A DNA stretch of 64,000 bases, taken from positions 682,001-746,000 of the forward strand of contig NZ_CP197418.1 in assembly GCF_052161655.1 (NCBI RefSeq). Reading direction: 5' to 3'. Shown here piece after piece: positions 19,103 through 28,739 of this stretch (position 1 is the stretch's first letter; every line of letters begins with the position of its first letter). The notes beneath the pieces are model-generated. The model was not told where the DNA came from and ran no database searches. It worked only from the letters and a program-made list of their open reading frames with translations. This DNA comes from Novipirellula sp052161655 (GTDB lineage Bacteria; Planctomycetota; Planctomycetia; Pirellulales; Pirellulaceae). The position numbers were made by a program, and so were the translations under genes.

Positions 19103-19523
19103 CGTTGTTCGTCGTCCCTGACGAGTAGATCCGTCTAATATCTGCGAAAATCAGCAAGTTGAAGCGAGACTTGTAAACCAGAAGTGTCGGCTCGGCTAGA
19201 CGAATTCATTGCTAGCACAGGCCTCACGCCGACGATCCGTGATTCTCGCCCACAGTCACCATCGTGCAAAAGCGACGCAAATTGCCGTTTCTTCTCGTTC
19301 CTTGCTTCACTCGATGACGTCTTGGAGCGAGTGAACAGGGCAAGCTAAAAAATTTGGACTTTTTGCCTAAGCTTGCAAAACCGTCCACCGACCACGGGCG
19401 TAGACACACTACCGCTTTGTCACGACGAGCGTTTCGCGACTTGCTAATCCATTCCGTATGCGGAGCGAATCATTCCTCGTCGGAACGGATCCCCTTTCCC
19501 CCCTGTATGAGTTCTCTTGCAAG
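19103..19523. other. Divergent intergenic region, no gene seen
   Basis: 421 bases between the ABC exporter and the next plus-strand gene. No repeat, RNA or convincing open frame was found. The frame of the downstream gene is open from 19458, so its true start may lie inside this stretch. Confidence 0.45.
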
Positions 19524-20270
19524 ATGCCGACTGACGCTGAGATGAAACCGATCGTTCCAATGATGGGCGCCGAAGGAGGATTTGAGGAGGACGAGTCCGT
19601 TCCACCGCTACGAATCTCAGGTTTTTTGTGCCTGTTGTTTGGCCTGCTGAGTGCGTTGGGAATCATCGGCTATCCGATGCTTGCCGCCGCAGTGATCGCG
19701 ATTGCCCTGGGCTTGGTTGCCCTGCGGCCTTGGGAAAGACAAAAACCTGTCGGCGTGACTCCCGCCCGGATCGGGTTGGTGCTTGCGGTGGCCTTCGGGT
19801 CGTGCGGATATCTGGTTCACACGATGAAATCCCGCACCCTCGGCCAGCAAGCCGAATACTTTGCCCGCCAATATCTTGATGTGGCCGCGAAAGGGGAATT
19901 TGCCATCGCAATGGAGCTGAAAAAGGAGCCCGTCAATCGCTTGCCCTTGCACATGCCACTGATGGATCACTATCAGTCAAGCGAAGACAGCATGAAGGCT
20001 CTGGAGGAATTTGAGGCTGACGGAATCAACCAGCAGTTGACCGACGTCGGGCCAGGCGTCCAATGGGAACTCGGAGAGCCGGTTCGTGTCTTTCAGTACT
20101 ATGGGATGCAACAAGCCGAGCTGCTGTTTCTGAATCCGAACAGCAATCAAGATCCCAAGAAAATTTACATGTTGATGAAATACGACATCGATCCTCAAGG
20201 CGTAGGCCAATGGCGAGTCGATCAATGTCGCCCCTACATGAAGCGTCTGGTCGCCGAAAGCATCCTGTAA
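19524..20270 (+). CDS. Membrane-anchored protein of unknown function
   Basis: About 248 residues from the ATG at 19524; ATG codons at 19458 and 19542 are alternatives and no ribosome site decides. Two or three hydrophobic segments lie within residues 32-70 and 83-103 (LLFGLLSALGIIGYPMLAAA), similar to DUF4190-type membrane parts. The remaining 150 residues are soluble, probably outside the membrane, with a Tyr-rich C-terminal half (VFQYYGMQQAELLFLNP). No enzyme motif is seen. It is convergent with the DnaE2 gene. Confidence 0.72.
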   Translation: MPTDAEMKPIVPMMGAEGGFEEDESVPPLRISGFLCLLFGLLSALGIIGYPMLAAAVIAIALGLVALRPWERQKPVGVTPARIGLVLAVAFGSCGYLVHTMKSRTLGQQAEYFARQYLDVAAKGEFAIAMELKKEPVNRLPLHMPLMDHYQSSEDSMKALEEFEADGINQQLTDVGPGVQWELGEPVRVFQYYGMQQAELLFLNPNSNQDPKKIYMLMKYDIDPQGVGQWRVDQCRPYMKRLVAESIL

Positions 20271-20329
20271 TGTGGGATAGGCTTCCAGCCTGTCATCGTC
20301 CGCAACACAGGTATCAAGCCTCTCATCCC

Positions 20330-23300
20330 CTAGCGAAAATCTCTCGAACGCTGATCCAACTGAGGCGACTCGTTGGCCAAGTCGGAAATGCGACCGACGA
20401 TCACATGGATCACTCCTTTGCGATTTTCTAATTTGCCGTCGACGAGCCATAGATTGCTTGCTTGAGCAATCCGAAAGAAACGCTTCCAAACCGCAGCGTA
20501 AAAAACGAGGTTTACCGATCCTGATTCATCTTCGATTGTGACAAACGTGATCCCTTTGGCGGTTCCCGGTCGTTGACGCATCAAGACGAGTCCCGCAACT
20601 CGAACGTGACGTCCGTCCCGCAGCGTCTTCAGTTCGCTGGCACACACGCACCGCTGCTTGTTCAGTTCGTTTCGCATGAACGAGACCGGATGAGCCTTTA
20701 AACTCATGCCGGTAGTACTGTAATCCGCGTGCACCTCTTCTTGAGGTGTCATCGGAATCAATTCCTCGGGGATCAATTCTTCGTCGTTCTGTTCGTCATC
20801 GAACAACGGCCGCGACTGGGGTTTCTTTTCTTCGGCCAACGATTGCCAGATTGCACCCCGCCGATCACCCGCGATTGACTCAAACGCATCGGCATCCGCC
20901 AACGTGGCGACCACCGAGTTCGATATCTTGGTGCGATGCACCAGTTCCGCGATACTGCGAAACGGGCCGTTGCGTTCCCGTTCGCCAAGGATCGCATCGG
21001 CGGCCGCGGCGGGAAAACCACGCACCATCTGCATCCCCAAACGGATGGCAGGTTGCGTTCGGTTGGCATCTGGGTGCAGCGTCGACTCCCAATCACTTTG
21101 GTTAATATCGACCGGCAGCGTCCGCACACCATGCTGTTTCGCATCGGCGACCAATTGTGCGGGCGCGTAAAATCCCATCGGCTGACTGTTCAGCAGCGCC
21201 GCGCAGAATGCAGCCGGATAGTGCCGTTTCAAATAACACGATGCGTAGACCAATAAAGCAAAACTGGCCGCGTGCGATTCAGGAAACCCATATTCGCCGA
21301 ACCCTCGAATTTGGTTGAACACGTGCTCGGCAAACTCGCCCGTTAATCCATGAGCCTTCATCCCCTCGAGCAACTTCACTCGAAAGCGATCGATCACACC
21401 GGGGCGCCGCCACGCCGCCATCGCACGTCGCAACTGATCCGCCTCGCCCGGGGTGAACCCCGCCGCGACCACCGCCAACCGCATCGCTTGCTCTTGAAAG
21501 ATCGGTACCCCGAGTGTTTTCTCTAACACACCACGAATCGCTTCGCTGGGATATACGACCGCTTGCGGATTCTCGCGAGCTTGCAAAAACGGATGCACCA
21601 TGTTGCCTTGGATCGGTCCCGGACGCACGATCGCAACCTCGACCACCAGATCGTAGTAGCATCGCGGTTTTAATCGCGGCAGCATGCTCATCTGAGCTCG
21701 ACTTTCGATCTGAAACACGCCCACCGTATCGGCGGCACAAATCATGTCGTAGGTCGGTTTGTCATCGGCGGGAATATTAGAAAGCGACAACTCACGCCCA
21801 TGATGCTCACTAACCAATTCAAACGCCCGGCGTATCGCTGACAACATGCCCAGCGCCAGCACATCGACTTTCAAAATTCCCAAATCATCCAGATCATCCT
21901 TGTTCCACTGGATCACCGTGCGACCTTCCATTGCCGCGTTTTCGATCGGGCACAGTTCACACAAATCGCCTTGTGTGATCACCATCCCGCCGACGTGCTG
22001 TGACAAATGGCGAGGAGATCCGACAAGCGATTGAACCAGATAGACAAACCGCTGCCCCATTTCGGAATCGGGATCCAGTCCACCGCCGCGACATCGCTCG
22101 GCAAAGTCAGTCGCACCGTCACGCCCGCTCGCGAACTTGGCTAACGAATCGACCACATCCGGCGACATCCCCAACGCCTTGCCCACTTCGCGAATCGCAC
22201 TGCGAGTCCGGTACGAGGTTACCGTGGCGGTCAAACCGGCACGATGACGACCGTACTTTTCATACAAGTACTGCAACACTTCTTCGCGACGTTGATGCTC
22301 GAAATCGACATCGATATCGGGTGCCTCGTTTCGCTCGCGGCTAATAAATCGCTCGAACAACAAATCGGTTTGACTGGGGTCCACGTTCGTGATGCCCAGG
22401 CAATAACACACGGTCGAGTTGGCTGCCGAACCACGCCCCTGACATAAAATGTTTCGCTCGCGAGCAAAACGGACCATGTCCCAAACGGTCAAAAAATAGG
22501 CTTCGTATTGCAGTTCGCGAATCAATTCCACCTCGTGACGGATCAACTCGATCACTTTGGCGGGAACACCGCCCGGCCATCGCTGCTTGGCCCCCTCCCA
22601 AGTCAAACGCCTCAAATGGTCGATTGGTGTCATCCCGTCGGGGGCAAGCTCGACCGGATACTCGTAGCGAAGTTCGTCGAGTGAAAACGTGCACTGCTGA
22701 GCAATTTCGATCGTGCGTGCGATTGCATCCGGAGCGTCACGATACAAGTCGGCGATCTCCGCAAGCGAACGCATGCCATGTTGGCTGTTCGCGAATCGCT
22801 CGCGATGAACATGATCGATGGTCGTTCCATGACGGATCGCCGTCACACAATCATGCAACAACATCCGCGGGGCACAGTGATAATGCACATCCCCGGCCGC
22901 TACCAACGGCACATCATTTTTCAGCGCAAATTCACGCAGTTTTTCTGCCTTGCCGCGATCATCGACGCCACGGTGCAATTCCAGAAACATGTAGCGGCGA
23001 CCGCCAAAGACATCTCGAAATGACGTTCGCAAAAATTTCCCATTACATGCGTCCGTCGGAATCACGGCGGCGATCATCCCTTCGCTGGCCGCCGCGATAT
23101 CGTCCCAGGCAAGTTCACATTGCCCTTTTTCGCACCGCATCCGGCCTAACGAAATCAGCCGACACAATCGGCCGTACGCTGCTCGATTGGTGGGCCAAAC
23201 GACCATCGGCGGCGCATCGGTCGGATGTAGTTCGCTGCCCACGATGTACTGAATCCCGGCCTCTTTCGCAGGAGTGTGCCCGCGAACGATTCCCGCCAGA

Positions 23301-23428
23301 GACGATTCGTCGGTGATGGCGATTCCGCTGTAGCCCAATTCACTGGCTTGCTCGACAAGTTCGTCTGGATGGGATGCCCCCTTCAAGAACGAAAAATTGC
23401 TTTTGCAGTGCAGTTCAACGTACTGCAT
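20330..23428 (-). CDS. dnaE2: Error-prone DNA polymerase DnaE2
   Basis: 1032 residues from the ATG at 23428 (a GTG three codons earlier is possible). It starts with a PHP domain (YVELHCKSNFSFLKGASHPDELV; ITDESSLAG), followed by the bacterial family C polymerase core with the catalytic aspartates in NEAPDIDVDFEHQRREEVL, and fingers and helix-hairpin-helix regions (FGEYGFPESHAASFALLVY). The OB fold near the C-terminus contains VRVAGLVLMRQRPGTAKG. Length and motifs place it in DnaE2/ImuC rather than replicative DnaE1. The family acts in translesion synthesis with ImuA and ImuB. Neither partner is adjacent here, which is unlike the common imuA-imuB-dnaE2 cassette. No LexA-type operator was recognised upstream. 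Confidence 0.92.
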   Translation of the reverse strand: MQYVELHCKSNFSFLKGASHPDELVEQASELGYSGIAITDESSLAGIVRGHTPAKEAGIQYIVGSELHPTDAPPMVVWPTNRAAYGRLCRLISLGRMRCEKGQCELAWDDIAAASEGMIAAVIPTDACNGKFLRTSFRDVFGGRRYMFLELHRGVDDRGKAEKLREFALKNDVPLVAAGDVHYHCAPRMLLHDCVTAIRHGTTIDHVHRERFANSQHGMRSLAEIADLYRDAPDAIARTIEIAQQCTFSLDELRYEYPVELAPDGMTPIDHLRRLTWEGAKQRWPGGVPAKVIELIRHEVELIRELQYEAYFLTVWDMVRFARERNILCQGRGSAANSTVCYCLGITNVDPSQTDLLFERFISRERNEAPDIDVDFEHQRREEVLQYLYEKYGRHRAGLTATVTSYRTRSAIREVGKALGMSPDVVDSLAKFASGRDGATDFAERCRGGGLDPDSEMGQRFVYLVQSLVGSPRHLSQHVGGMVITQGDLCELCPIENAAMEGRTVIQWNKDDLDDLGILKVDVLALGMLSAIRRAFELVSEHHGRELSLSNIPADDKPTYDMICAADTVGVFQIESRAQMSMLPRLKPRCYYDLVVEVAIVRPGPIQGNMVHPFLQARENPQAVVYPSEAIRGVLEKTLGVPIFQEQAMRLAVVAAGFTPGEADQLRRAMAAWRRPGVIDRFRVKLLEGMKAHGLTGEFAEHVFNQIRGFGEYGFPESHAASFALLVYASCYLKRHYPAAFCAALLNSQPMGFYAPAQLVADAKQHGVRTLPVDINQSDWESTLHPDANRTQPAIRLGMQMVRGFPAAAADAILGERERNGPFRSIAELVHRTKISNSVVATLADADAFESIAGDRRGAIWQSLAEEKKPQSRPLFDDEQNDEELIPEELIPMTPQEEVHADYSTTGMSLKAHPVSFMRNELNKQRCVCASELKTLRDGRHVRVAGLVLMRQRPGTAKGITFVTIEDESGSVNLVFYAAVWKRFFRIAQASNLWLVDGKLENRKGVIHVIVGRISDLANESPQLDQRSRDFR

Positions 23429-23605
23429 CGTGCCCACCCCAACGGAAAACGTCAGCCCAGTCGAGCGATCGGGCGAGTAGAAGCCTCAATAAATTCGCGA
23501 ATTGGACCGTCATTTGCAAAGATTTGAATACAGCGAACGAATAGTGATTTTGCCGACCCAGCGGCCTGAAACGCCTTAAAAAACCTCAAACCCCATTGAT
23601 TCAAA

Positions 23606-24052
23606 ATGGAACCGGCACCGATGACGGCCCCAAACGCCAATTCCGACCCCCTCAGCAATGAAGCCGATGTCTCGCACCCAGTGCTGGTGGGGTATTTGTT
23701 CTGGATCCTTGGCTTTGTCGGCGCCCACCGCTTCTATTTTGGCAAACCGCTGACCGGAATTCTGTGGTTTTTCACCGGCGGTCTCCTGCTGGTCGGCTGG
23801 ATCGTCGACGTCTTTTTTATTCCCGCGATGGCAGACGAGGCAAACCAAAGATACCCCAATGGCCGCATCGATTACACCGTGACTTGGGTGCTTCTGACAT
23901 TCTTAGGCCTGTTCGGCATCCACCGCTTCTATATGGGCAAGATCGGCACAGGCATCATTTACCTGGTGACCGGCGGGCTATTTGGGATTGGCTATGCCTA
24001 CGATATCTGCACACTGAACGAGCAAGTCGAAGAGCTGAACCGATTTGGCTAA
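23606..24052 (+). CDS. Double TM2-domain membrane protein
   Basis: 148 residues with four membrane segments arranged as two TM2 units. Each unit has the aromatic-rich loop typical of TM2: GAHRFYFGKPLTGILWF in the first and GIHRFYMGKIGTGIIYL in the second, each ending in a D residue after the second helix (GWIVDVFF; GYAYDICT). The duplication inside one chain is clear from the sequence. The role of TM2 proteins in bacteria is not established. The gene is divergent from dnaE2 and convergent with the NfeD-type gene, whose stop lies 22 bases away. Confidence 0.88.
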   Translation: MEPAPMTAPNANSDPLSNEADVSHPVLVGYLFWILGFVGAHRFYFGKPLTGILWFFTGGLLLVGWIVDVFFIPAMADEANQRYPNGRIDYTVTWVLLTFLGLFGIHRFYMGKIGTGIIYLVTGGLFGIGYAYDICTLNEQVEELNRFG

Positions 24053-24073
24053 CGCACAAGCCAAGTCCACGAC

Positions 24074-25585
24074 TTAGGCCACCGGACGTACGATCACCTT
24101 GGCACCTTGTTTGCCGATCACACGCACTTGGGTGCCGGGATCGACAAAGTCCCCCTCGGTGACGACATCGACGGTGAAATCGTCGACCATGACCCGCCCG
24201 CCTGGCCGCAGCGCCGAGACTGCTTCACCGACACTGCCCACTTCGACGCGTTGCCAACCGGGCAGCGATGTGGCCGCCATTCCGGCGTTTGCTCCGCCAC
24301 CTTCTAACGCAACCGTCGGCTTTAGCGTCAATCGGCTCAGCCCCGGGATCTCGCTCAGATATTGTGCCAGCACCAGCAACGCGATCAGAAAGGCGACAAA
24401 GGCTCCGACCACCGTCAACACATCCATGCCGAGAGCAGCCATCTCTTCGCTGCTGTGAGGCAAAAAGAAGCGTCGCGATGCCATCACTAGCGACCCGAGC
24501 GACAACACAATACCGCTGATCCCCGCGACTCCGAAACCGGGAATCACAAACACTTCGGCTGCGATAAACAGCAAGCCGATGACAAACAATGTCACTTCCA
24601 GCCAACCGGCAGTGCCCCCCAAAAAGCGACTCCAGAAAAACAGGCCAAAACACAACAACGAGGTCAATCCACCGATCCCTAACCCCGGAGCACTCAGTTC
24701 GATCACCAAAGCGGTCAATCCGATCACGATCAACAGGAACGTGACAAAGCCGGAATTCAGAATCAGCACCAGCGTATCGACCCAGGTTCGCTCGAGCGTC
24801 GGAATTGGTTCCTGTAAATTCAGCGTCGAAGCCAACTCGGTGCGACTAGACACCGTTTGATCGATCAGCCCAAGCTCGGCGGCGCGACGGCCATTGGCGG
24901 TAAAGAACATCTCTTTGCCCGCTTCGCGAACGGGCGGCCCCTTATCCCAAGCATCTTGATTCTCAAGTGCTACCCATTCTTTGTCCGAAAAATAGCGAAC
25001 CGAACCGTCCTCTTTGTTCGTTGCTTTAAACACGACCATATCTTTGTCGGTCATCTTTTCGGCCAAAGCGATGGGCCGGCCGGTGGCTTCGGCAGTATCA
25101 CGCACCTTTTGCGCCAACACACTGCGGCTCTTCGCTTCGGTGTAGCGGTACGCCCCATCGGCTCCCATCACGATTTCGCCAGCGTCTCCGATACGAGCAT
25201 CGGGCAGCATGATGATTTTGTCACAGGAGAGTGCAAACAGGGCCGCGCCGCTGATCGCATCTTTTTCGACGAAAGCGACGGTTTCGACATCTTTGGCGTC
25301 AAGCACCATGTCCATCAATTCGAACGTGACTTGCGTAAATCCACCGGGGCTGTGGATATCAAAAATCACGACATCCACGCCTGAATCGACCGCATCACGA
25401 AACTTTCGCTCCAATAACGCGGCGCTTAACGGGTGAATCATTTCGTGCAGCGGAATGATCACCGCTTTTCGCGGCGAAACCTGACGATCCAGCTCGACCT
25501 TGGCGACGTCTTGGCTCCACGCTGCCACGGGCGATAGCAGCAAGGCAGCTAGGCAAATTGTGATGAAAGTTGGTAAACCACGCAT
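24074..25585 (-). CDS. NfeD-family membrane-bound serine protease
   Basis: 503 residues from an ATG at 25585 with GGGAA upstream and a signal peptide (hydrophobic 7-20, cleavage after SWS). The first 270 residues form a ClpP/crotonase-like protease domain (VVIFDIHSPGGFTQVTFELM and KDAISGAALFALSCDKIIM, the serine of the Ser-Lys dyad). Four to five membrane segments follow at about 270-410, then the C-terminal NfeD OB fold (LPGWQRVEVGSVGEAVSALR to KQGAKVIVRPVA). The long form of NfeD with all three parts is usually paired with a stomatin/SPFH gene; none is present next to it here. The likely role is proteolysis and membrane quality control. Confidence 0.88.
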   Translation of the reverse strand: MRGLPTFITICLAALLLSPVAAWSQDVAKVELDRQVSPRKAVIIPLHEMIHPLSAALLERKFRDAVDSGVDVVIFDIHSPGGFTQVTFELMDMVLDAKDVETVAFVEKDAISGAALFALSCDKIIMLPDARIGDAGEIVMGADGAYRYTEAKSRSVLAQKVRDTAEATGRPIALAEKMTDKDMVVFKATNKEDGSVRYFSDKEWVALENQDAWDKGPPVREAGKEMFFTANGRRAAELGLIDQTVSSRTELASTLNLQEPIPTLERTWVDTLVLILNSGFVTFLLIVIGLTALVIELSAPGLGIGGLTSLLCFGLFFWSRFLGGTAGWLEVTLFVIGLLFIAAEVFVIPGFGVAGISGIVLSLGSLVMASRRFFLPHSSEEMAALGMDVLTVVGAFVAFLIALLVLAQYLSEIPGLSRLTLKPTVALEGGGANAGMAATSLPGWQRVEVGSVGEAVSALRPGGRVMVDDFTVDVVTEGDFVDPGTQVRVIGKQGAKVIVRPVA

Positions 25586-25666
25586 TTTGCGTTCCCAGAA
25601 CAATGATCTCGTAAAACAATCGCCTTTCAATTCTAACAGACGATACTTACGAGGCTCGTTTCCAGA

Positions 25667-27373
25667 TCAAATGCGGCGCCAAAAACTGGGAAAGATCAAA
25701 ACCAGTACACTGAAAACCTCAACACGCCCGAGCATCATCAGCCAAACAAACAGGAATTTCGCCTGCTGACTAAATCCGGCGTAGTTCTGCGTGGCTCCCA
25801 CCACCCCCAACCCAGGACCGATGTTGTTGAGGGTTGCCGCCACCGCACTGGCCGAATCGAGCAATTTTTCGTCCAACGTCCCCTCGTTCATCAGCGATGC
25901 TGCCTTGCTTTTTGATAGCGGCGGTTGGCCATTTCCGATCGATTCCGCTTCGGCCTCGGCCAACTCGGCGACCGACATGGCCCCCCAAGTCCCGCTTGGC
26001 TCGAACGTGATCAAAAACAGCCACGAGAAAACGAAGATCGCCAAAATCATCGAAAAGTAAACCACGATTCCGTGTGCCAAGTGAGGATCATCGACCGGAG
26101 ATCCACCGACGCGAATGGGGCGAACCACACGAGGACGATGGGCTCTTTCGATCTCCAGACGCAGGATTTTATAGAACAACACGTGACGAATCACTTTCAT
26201 TCCGCCCCCCGTGCTGCCGGCACATCCACCGACAAACATCAGTAACAACAAGATGCCTCGGCCGAAATTATTCCACTGATCAAAATCCGCCGTTCCATAA
26301 CCGGTCGTCGTAATGATCGATACGACTTGGAACAACCCGTTGCGGACCGATTCACTAAACGTGCCAAACCCCACATCACTTGCACGCATCCCGAAGAACA
26401 CAATGCAAATGGCAACACCAGCGATGATGCCGACAAAGGTACGGAATTCGATATCGCGAAGCAGTCGCCGCGGTCCATCAAAAATCGACAGATACAACAG
26501 CGTAAAGTTGGTCCCGGCGAGCACCATAAAAATGATCGTTGTGTACTCGATCGTGGCACTTTCAAAACGCCCAAGACTGCGGTTGTAAGTACTGAAGCCG
26601 CCCGTCGCCATCGTGCCAAACGCATGGCACAGAGCATCGAACACCGACATTCCCTCGATCGCATAGATCACCGTCAAAATCGCGTTCAGCGCAATATAGA
26701 TCGCCGCGAACACCAGCGCCGTATGCTGCATCCGCGGCATACTGCCTTCTTTGGTGGGCCCCGGCATCTCGGCTCGCATCATTGCCTTGCCCGCCGATCC
26801 TTGGCCTAGAATCGCGACAAACAAAACGACAATCCCTAGCCCGCCTAAGAAGTGGGTCCACGAACGCCAAAACAAAATACAGTGCGGTACGCTGGCGGGC
26901 GTTTCCAGATCAGTGATCACCGTCGCCCCGGTCGTACTGAAGCCCGACTGGGACTCGAACATCGCTTCGATAAACGTGATCGGACGATCGGGCGCGATCT
27001 CAGTTCCACTCAAATAATAAGGCAGCGCTCCAAGCACCGTCGCCAATACCCAGCTGAGTCCGACGATTGCCATCGCCTCTTTCTGATACAGCGGACCGCC
27101 GCGATGACGTCGACCGATCACCAGCAAGACGGCTCCCACGATCATGCTAACTGCGGTTCCCAGCAACAGCCCCTTGGCACCTTCCATCTCGAACGCTTCC
27201 GCCGCAGGCAGATGGGTTCGGTGCGCAAATGCCGGAAAGGCAAATGGCAAACAGAAACTCATCGAGCCGCCGATGAGCAAACAGATTGTGCCGAGCACGC
27301 GAAACAGGAGCGGATAGTTCAAAGCACGTCGGTCGATAGCGAAGGGAGAAGTGGAGACCTTTTCAGTGCACAC
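25667..27373 (-). CDS. trkH: TrkH/KtrB-type potassium uptake channel subunit
   Basis: 568 residues from a GTG at 27373 with GGGG upstream. The four P-loops of the family are visible: ESQSGFSTTGATVITD, AFGTMATGGFSTYN, SIITTTGYGTADF and NNIGPGLGVVGATQNY, each with the selectivity glycine. The GCAGSTGGGMKVIRHVLFYK segment is also diagnostic. About ten membrane helices are present. An Asp/Glu-rich insert at about residues 470-515 (AELAEAEAESIGNG) is outside the usual pattern. TrkH normally needs the regulatory TrkA NAD-binding subunit, which is not adjacent. The gene is followed at a distance of 80 bases by the NfeD gene in the same direction. Confidence 0.9.
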   Translation of the reverse strand: MCTEKVSTSPFAIDRRALNYPLLFRVLGTICLLIGGSMSFCLPFAFPAFAHRTHLPAAEAFEMEGAKGLLLGTAVSMIVGAVLLVIGRRHRGGPLYQKEAMAIVGLSWVLATVLGALPYYLSGTEIAPDRPITFIEAMFESQSGFSTTGATVITDLETPASVPHCILFWRSWTHFLGGLGIVVLFVAILGQGSAGKAMMRAEMPGPTKEGSMPRMQHTALVFAAIYIALNAILTVIYAIEGMSVFDALCHAFGTMATGGFSTYNRSLGRFESATIEYTTIIFMVLAGTNFTLLYLSIFDGPRRLLRDIEFRTFVGIIAGVAICIVFFGMRASDVGFGTFSESVRNGLFQVVSIITTTGYGTADFDQWNNFGRGILLLLMFVGGCAGSTGGGMKVIRHVLFYKILRLEIERAHRPRVVRPIRVGGSPVDDPHLAHGIVVYFSMILAIFVFSWLFLITFEPSGTWGAMSVAELAEAEAESIGNGQPPLSKSKAASLMNEGTLDEKLLDSASAVAATLNNIGPGLGVVGATQNYAGFSQQAKFLFVWLMMLGRVEVFSVLVLIFPSFWRRI

Positions 27374-27519
27374 AGCTTACCCCGACTTCACCAAGTATCG
27401 TAGAGTCCTTCGCGAACGAAGTCGGAGCGTCACCCGCAATTCGAATGCTCGACCCAAAACACCCAAAAACGGGGTTTCGATAGCAATTCACACTCAATTC
27501 TGCCCCAATCCCATCCCTT

Positions 27520-27679
27520 CCCGATACCGAACGCTGTGAAGCATTTCTGGTAGCTACCTTCGCCAGAAGGTGGTGATTCGTATTTGGACGGCAACCATCC
27601 ACGCTCTGGCGAGCGTAGCTACAAAACGTAAATCCCGTAATTTTCCGCCTCTAAATGCTTCACAGCGTTGCCCGATACC
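27520..27679. repeat. Element B, copy 1, with 9-bp target duplication
   Basis: The element spans 27529-27670 (142 bp) and has perfect 17-base terminal inverted repeats, AACGCTGTGAAGCATTT at 27530-27546 and its complement at 27653-27669. The 9-base sequence CCCGATACC flanks it on both sides (27520-27528 and 27671-27679). Interior palindromes around GGTAGCTACC and GTAGCTAC are present. Related copies lie at 32811-32944 and 35602-35856. Confidence 0.88.
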
Positions 27680-27740
27680 GCTCTGCTTTTTATGCCCCAT
27701 AATTATTGATATGGCTCGCAAATCCACGTGAACTCCATTT

Positions 27741-27835
27741 AGAGTATCCGAAAAGGGGTCTGACCCTCTCCGGCGAGGCAAAACTCAACAAAAACGACTC
27801 GCTTCCAAAGGGTCAGACCCCTTTTCGGATACTCT
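27741..27835. repeat. Element D, copy 1 (27-bp inverted arms)
   Basis: A perfect 27-base inverted repeat (outer end AGAGTATCCGAAAAGGGG) with a 41-base loop, 95 bp in all. A near-identical copy lies at 59610-59703. It ends 25 bases before the SRAP start codon, so in the transcript it would form a long hairpin in the 5' leader. Confidence 0.9.
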
Positions 27836-27860
27836 CTTATTGCCTGATGGAAACGAATGT

Positions 27861-28610
27861 ATGTGCGGTCGATTTACTCTACGAACCTCGCTGGCCGATC
27901 TACGCCAATTATTCCTCCCGCAAGATGAACCCGAATGTTTTTCGGCGGAGCTGCAGTCAGCGCTGGGCAAACCTCGCTACAACATCGCACCGACACAATC
28001 CGTCGCGGTGCTTCGCCAGCTCGACGGAAATGCTCCCGAATTTGCCGCGATGCGATGGGGCTTTGTTCCCAGCTGGGCCGACGATGTCGCCATCGGAGCT
28101 CGCATGATTAATGCACGCAGTGAAACGATTGACGAGAAACGATCGTTTAAAAATGCATTTCAAAATCAGCGATGCCTGATTCCCGCGGATGGTTATTTCG
28201 AGTGGCAAAAATCGGCCGCGGCAAAGCAACCCTACTTTTTGCACCAACCCAATGATGCTCCTTTTGCGATGGCCGGGCTCTGGGAACTCAATACAAAAGC
28301 AGCAGACGACTCATCACCGATTGTTTCGTTCACCGTGATCACGACGGCGGCCAACTCGGTCACAGGCAAAGTTCACGATCGGATGCCTGTGATTCTGGAT
28401 AACAAGGATTTTGATGCCTGGCTTGACCCAAGGTTTCACGATACCTCGTCGCTGAAAAAACATCTGAACGCCGCAGCCGATGACTTTTTCGAAATCACTG
28501 CCGTGTCACGGCATGTCAACCACGTCCGCAACGATGACCCAGGCTGCATTGAACCTGTCATCCCTAAATCTGAAGGGGCAAAGACAACTCAGGCGACACT
28601 GTTCGATTGA
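27861..28610 (+). CDS. SRAP domain protein (HMCES/YedK family)
   Basis: 249 residues. The start at 27861 is fixed by the chemistry of the family: the initiator methionine is followed by Cys2 (MCGRFTLRT), which must become the N-terminus to form a thiazolidine link with abasic DNA. Other conserved residues are present: Asn in GARMINARSETI, Glu in PADGYFEWQ, and His in GKVHDRMPVIL. The family protects abasic sites in single-stranded DNA. A 130-residue-on insertion typical of bacterial members is normal. The gene is enclosed by repeats: element D just upstream and element A touching its stop codon (TGA then TAA from the element). Confidence 0.93.
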   Translation: MCGRFTLRTSLADLRQLFLPQDEPECFSAELQSALGKPRYNIAPTQSVAVLRQLDGNAPEFAAMRWGFVPSWADDVAIGARMINARSETIDEKRSFKNAFQNQRCLIPADGYFEWQKSAAAKQPYFLHQPNDAPFAMAGLWELNTKAADDSSPIVSFTVITTAANSVTGKVHDRMPVILDNKDFDAWLDPRFHDTSSLKKHLNAAADDFFEITAVSRHVNHVRNDDPGCIEPVIPKSEGAKTTQATLFD

Positions 28611-28739
28611 TAAGCAGTTAGGCAGGAGTCATTGGGTAAAATCCCGTTAGCCGTTTGGGCGCTAGCCCCGGTTCAGCGCCGGAACCGTGGCTAGCGCCAA
28701 AACGGCCAATTTGCTGAAAGACTCCTGGCTAACTGCTTA
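28611..28739. repeat. Element A, copy 2 (129 bp)
   Basis: Same length and orientation as copy 1, starting at the base after the SRAP stop codon. The hairpin core is best preserved here. The last ten bases of the SRAP gene (GTTCGATTGA, 28601-28610) recur at 28747-28756 on the far side, so the insertion may have duplicated the gene end. Confidence 0.9.

Noticed and set aside
22624..23316. 230-residue plus-strand open frame inside dnaE2
   Set aside because: Arg/His/Ser-rich composition typical of an antisense shadow.
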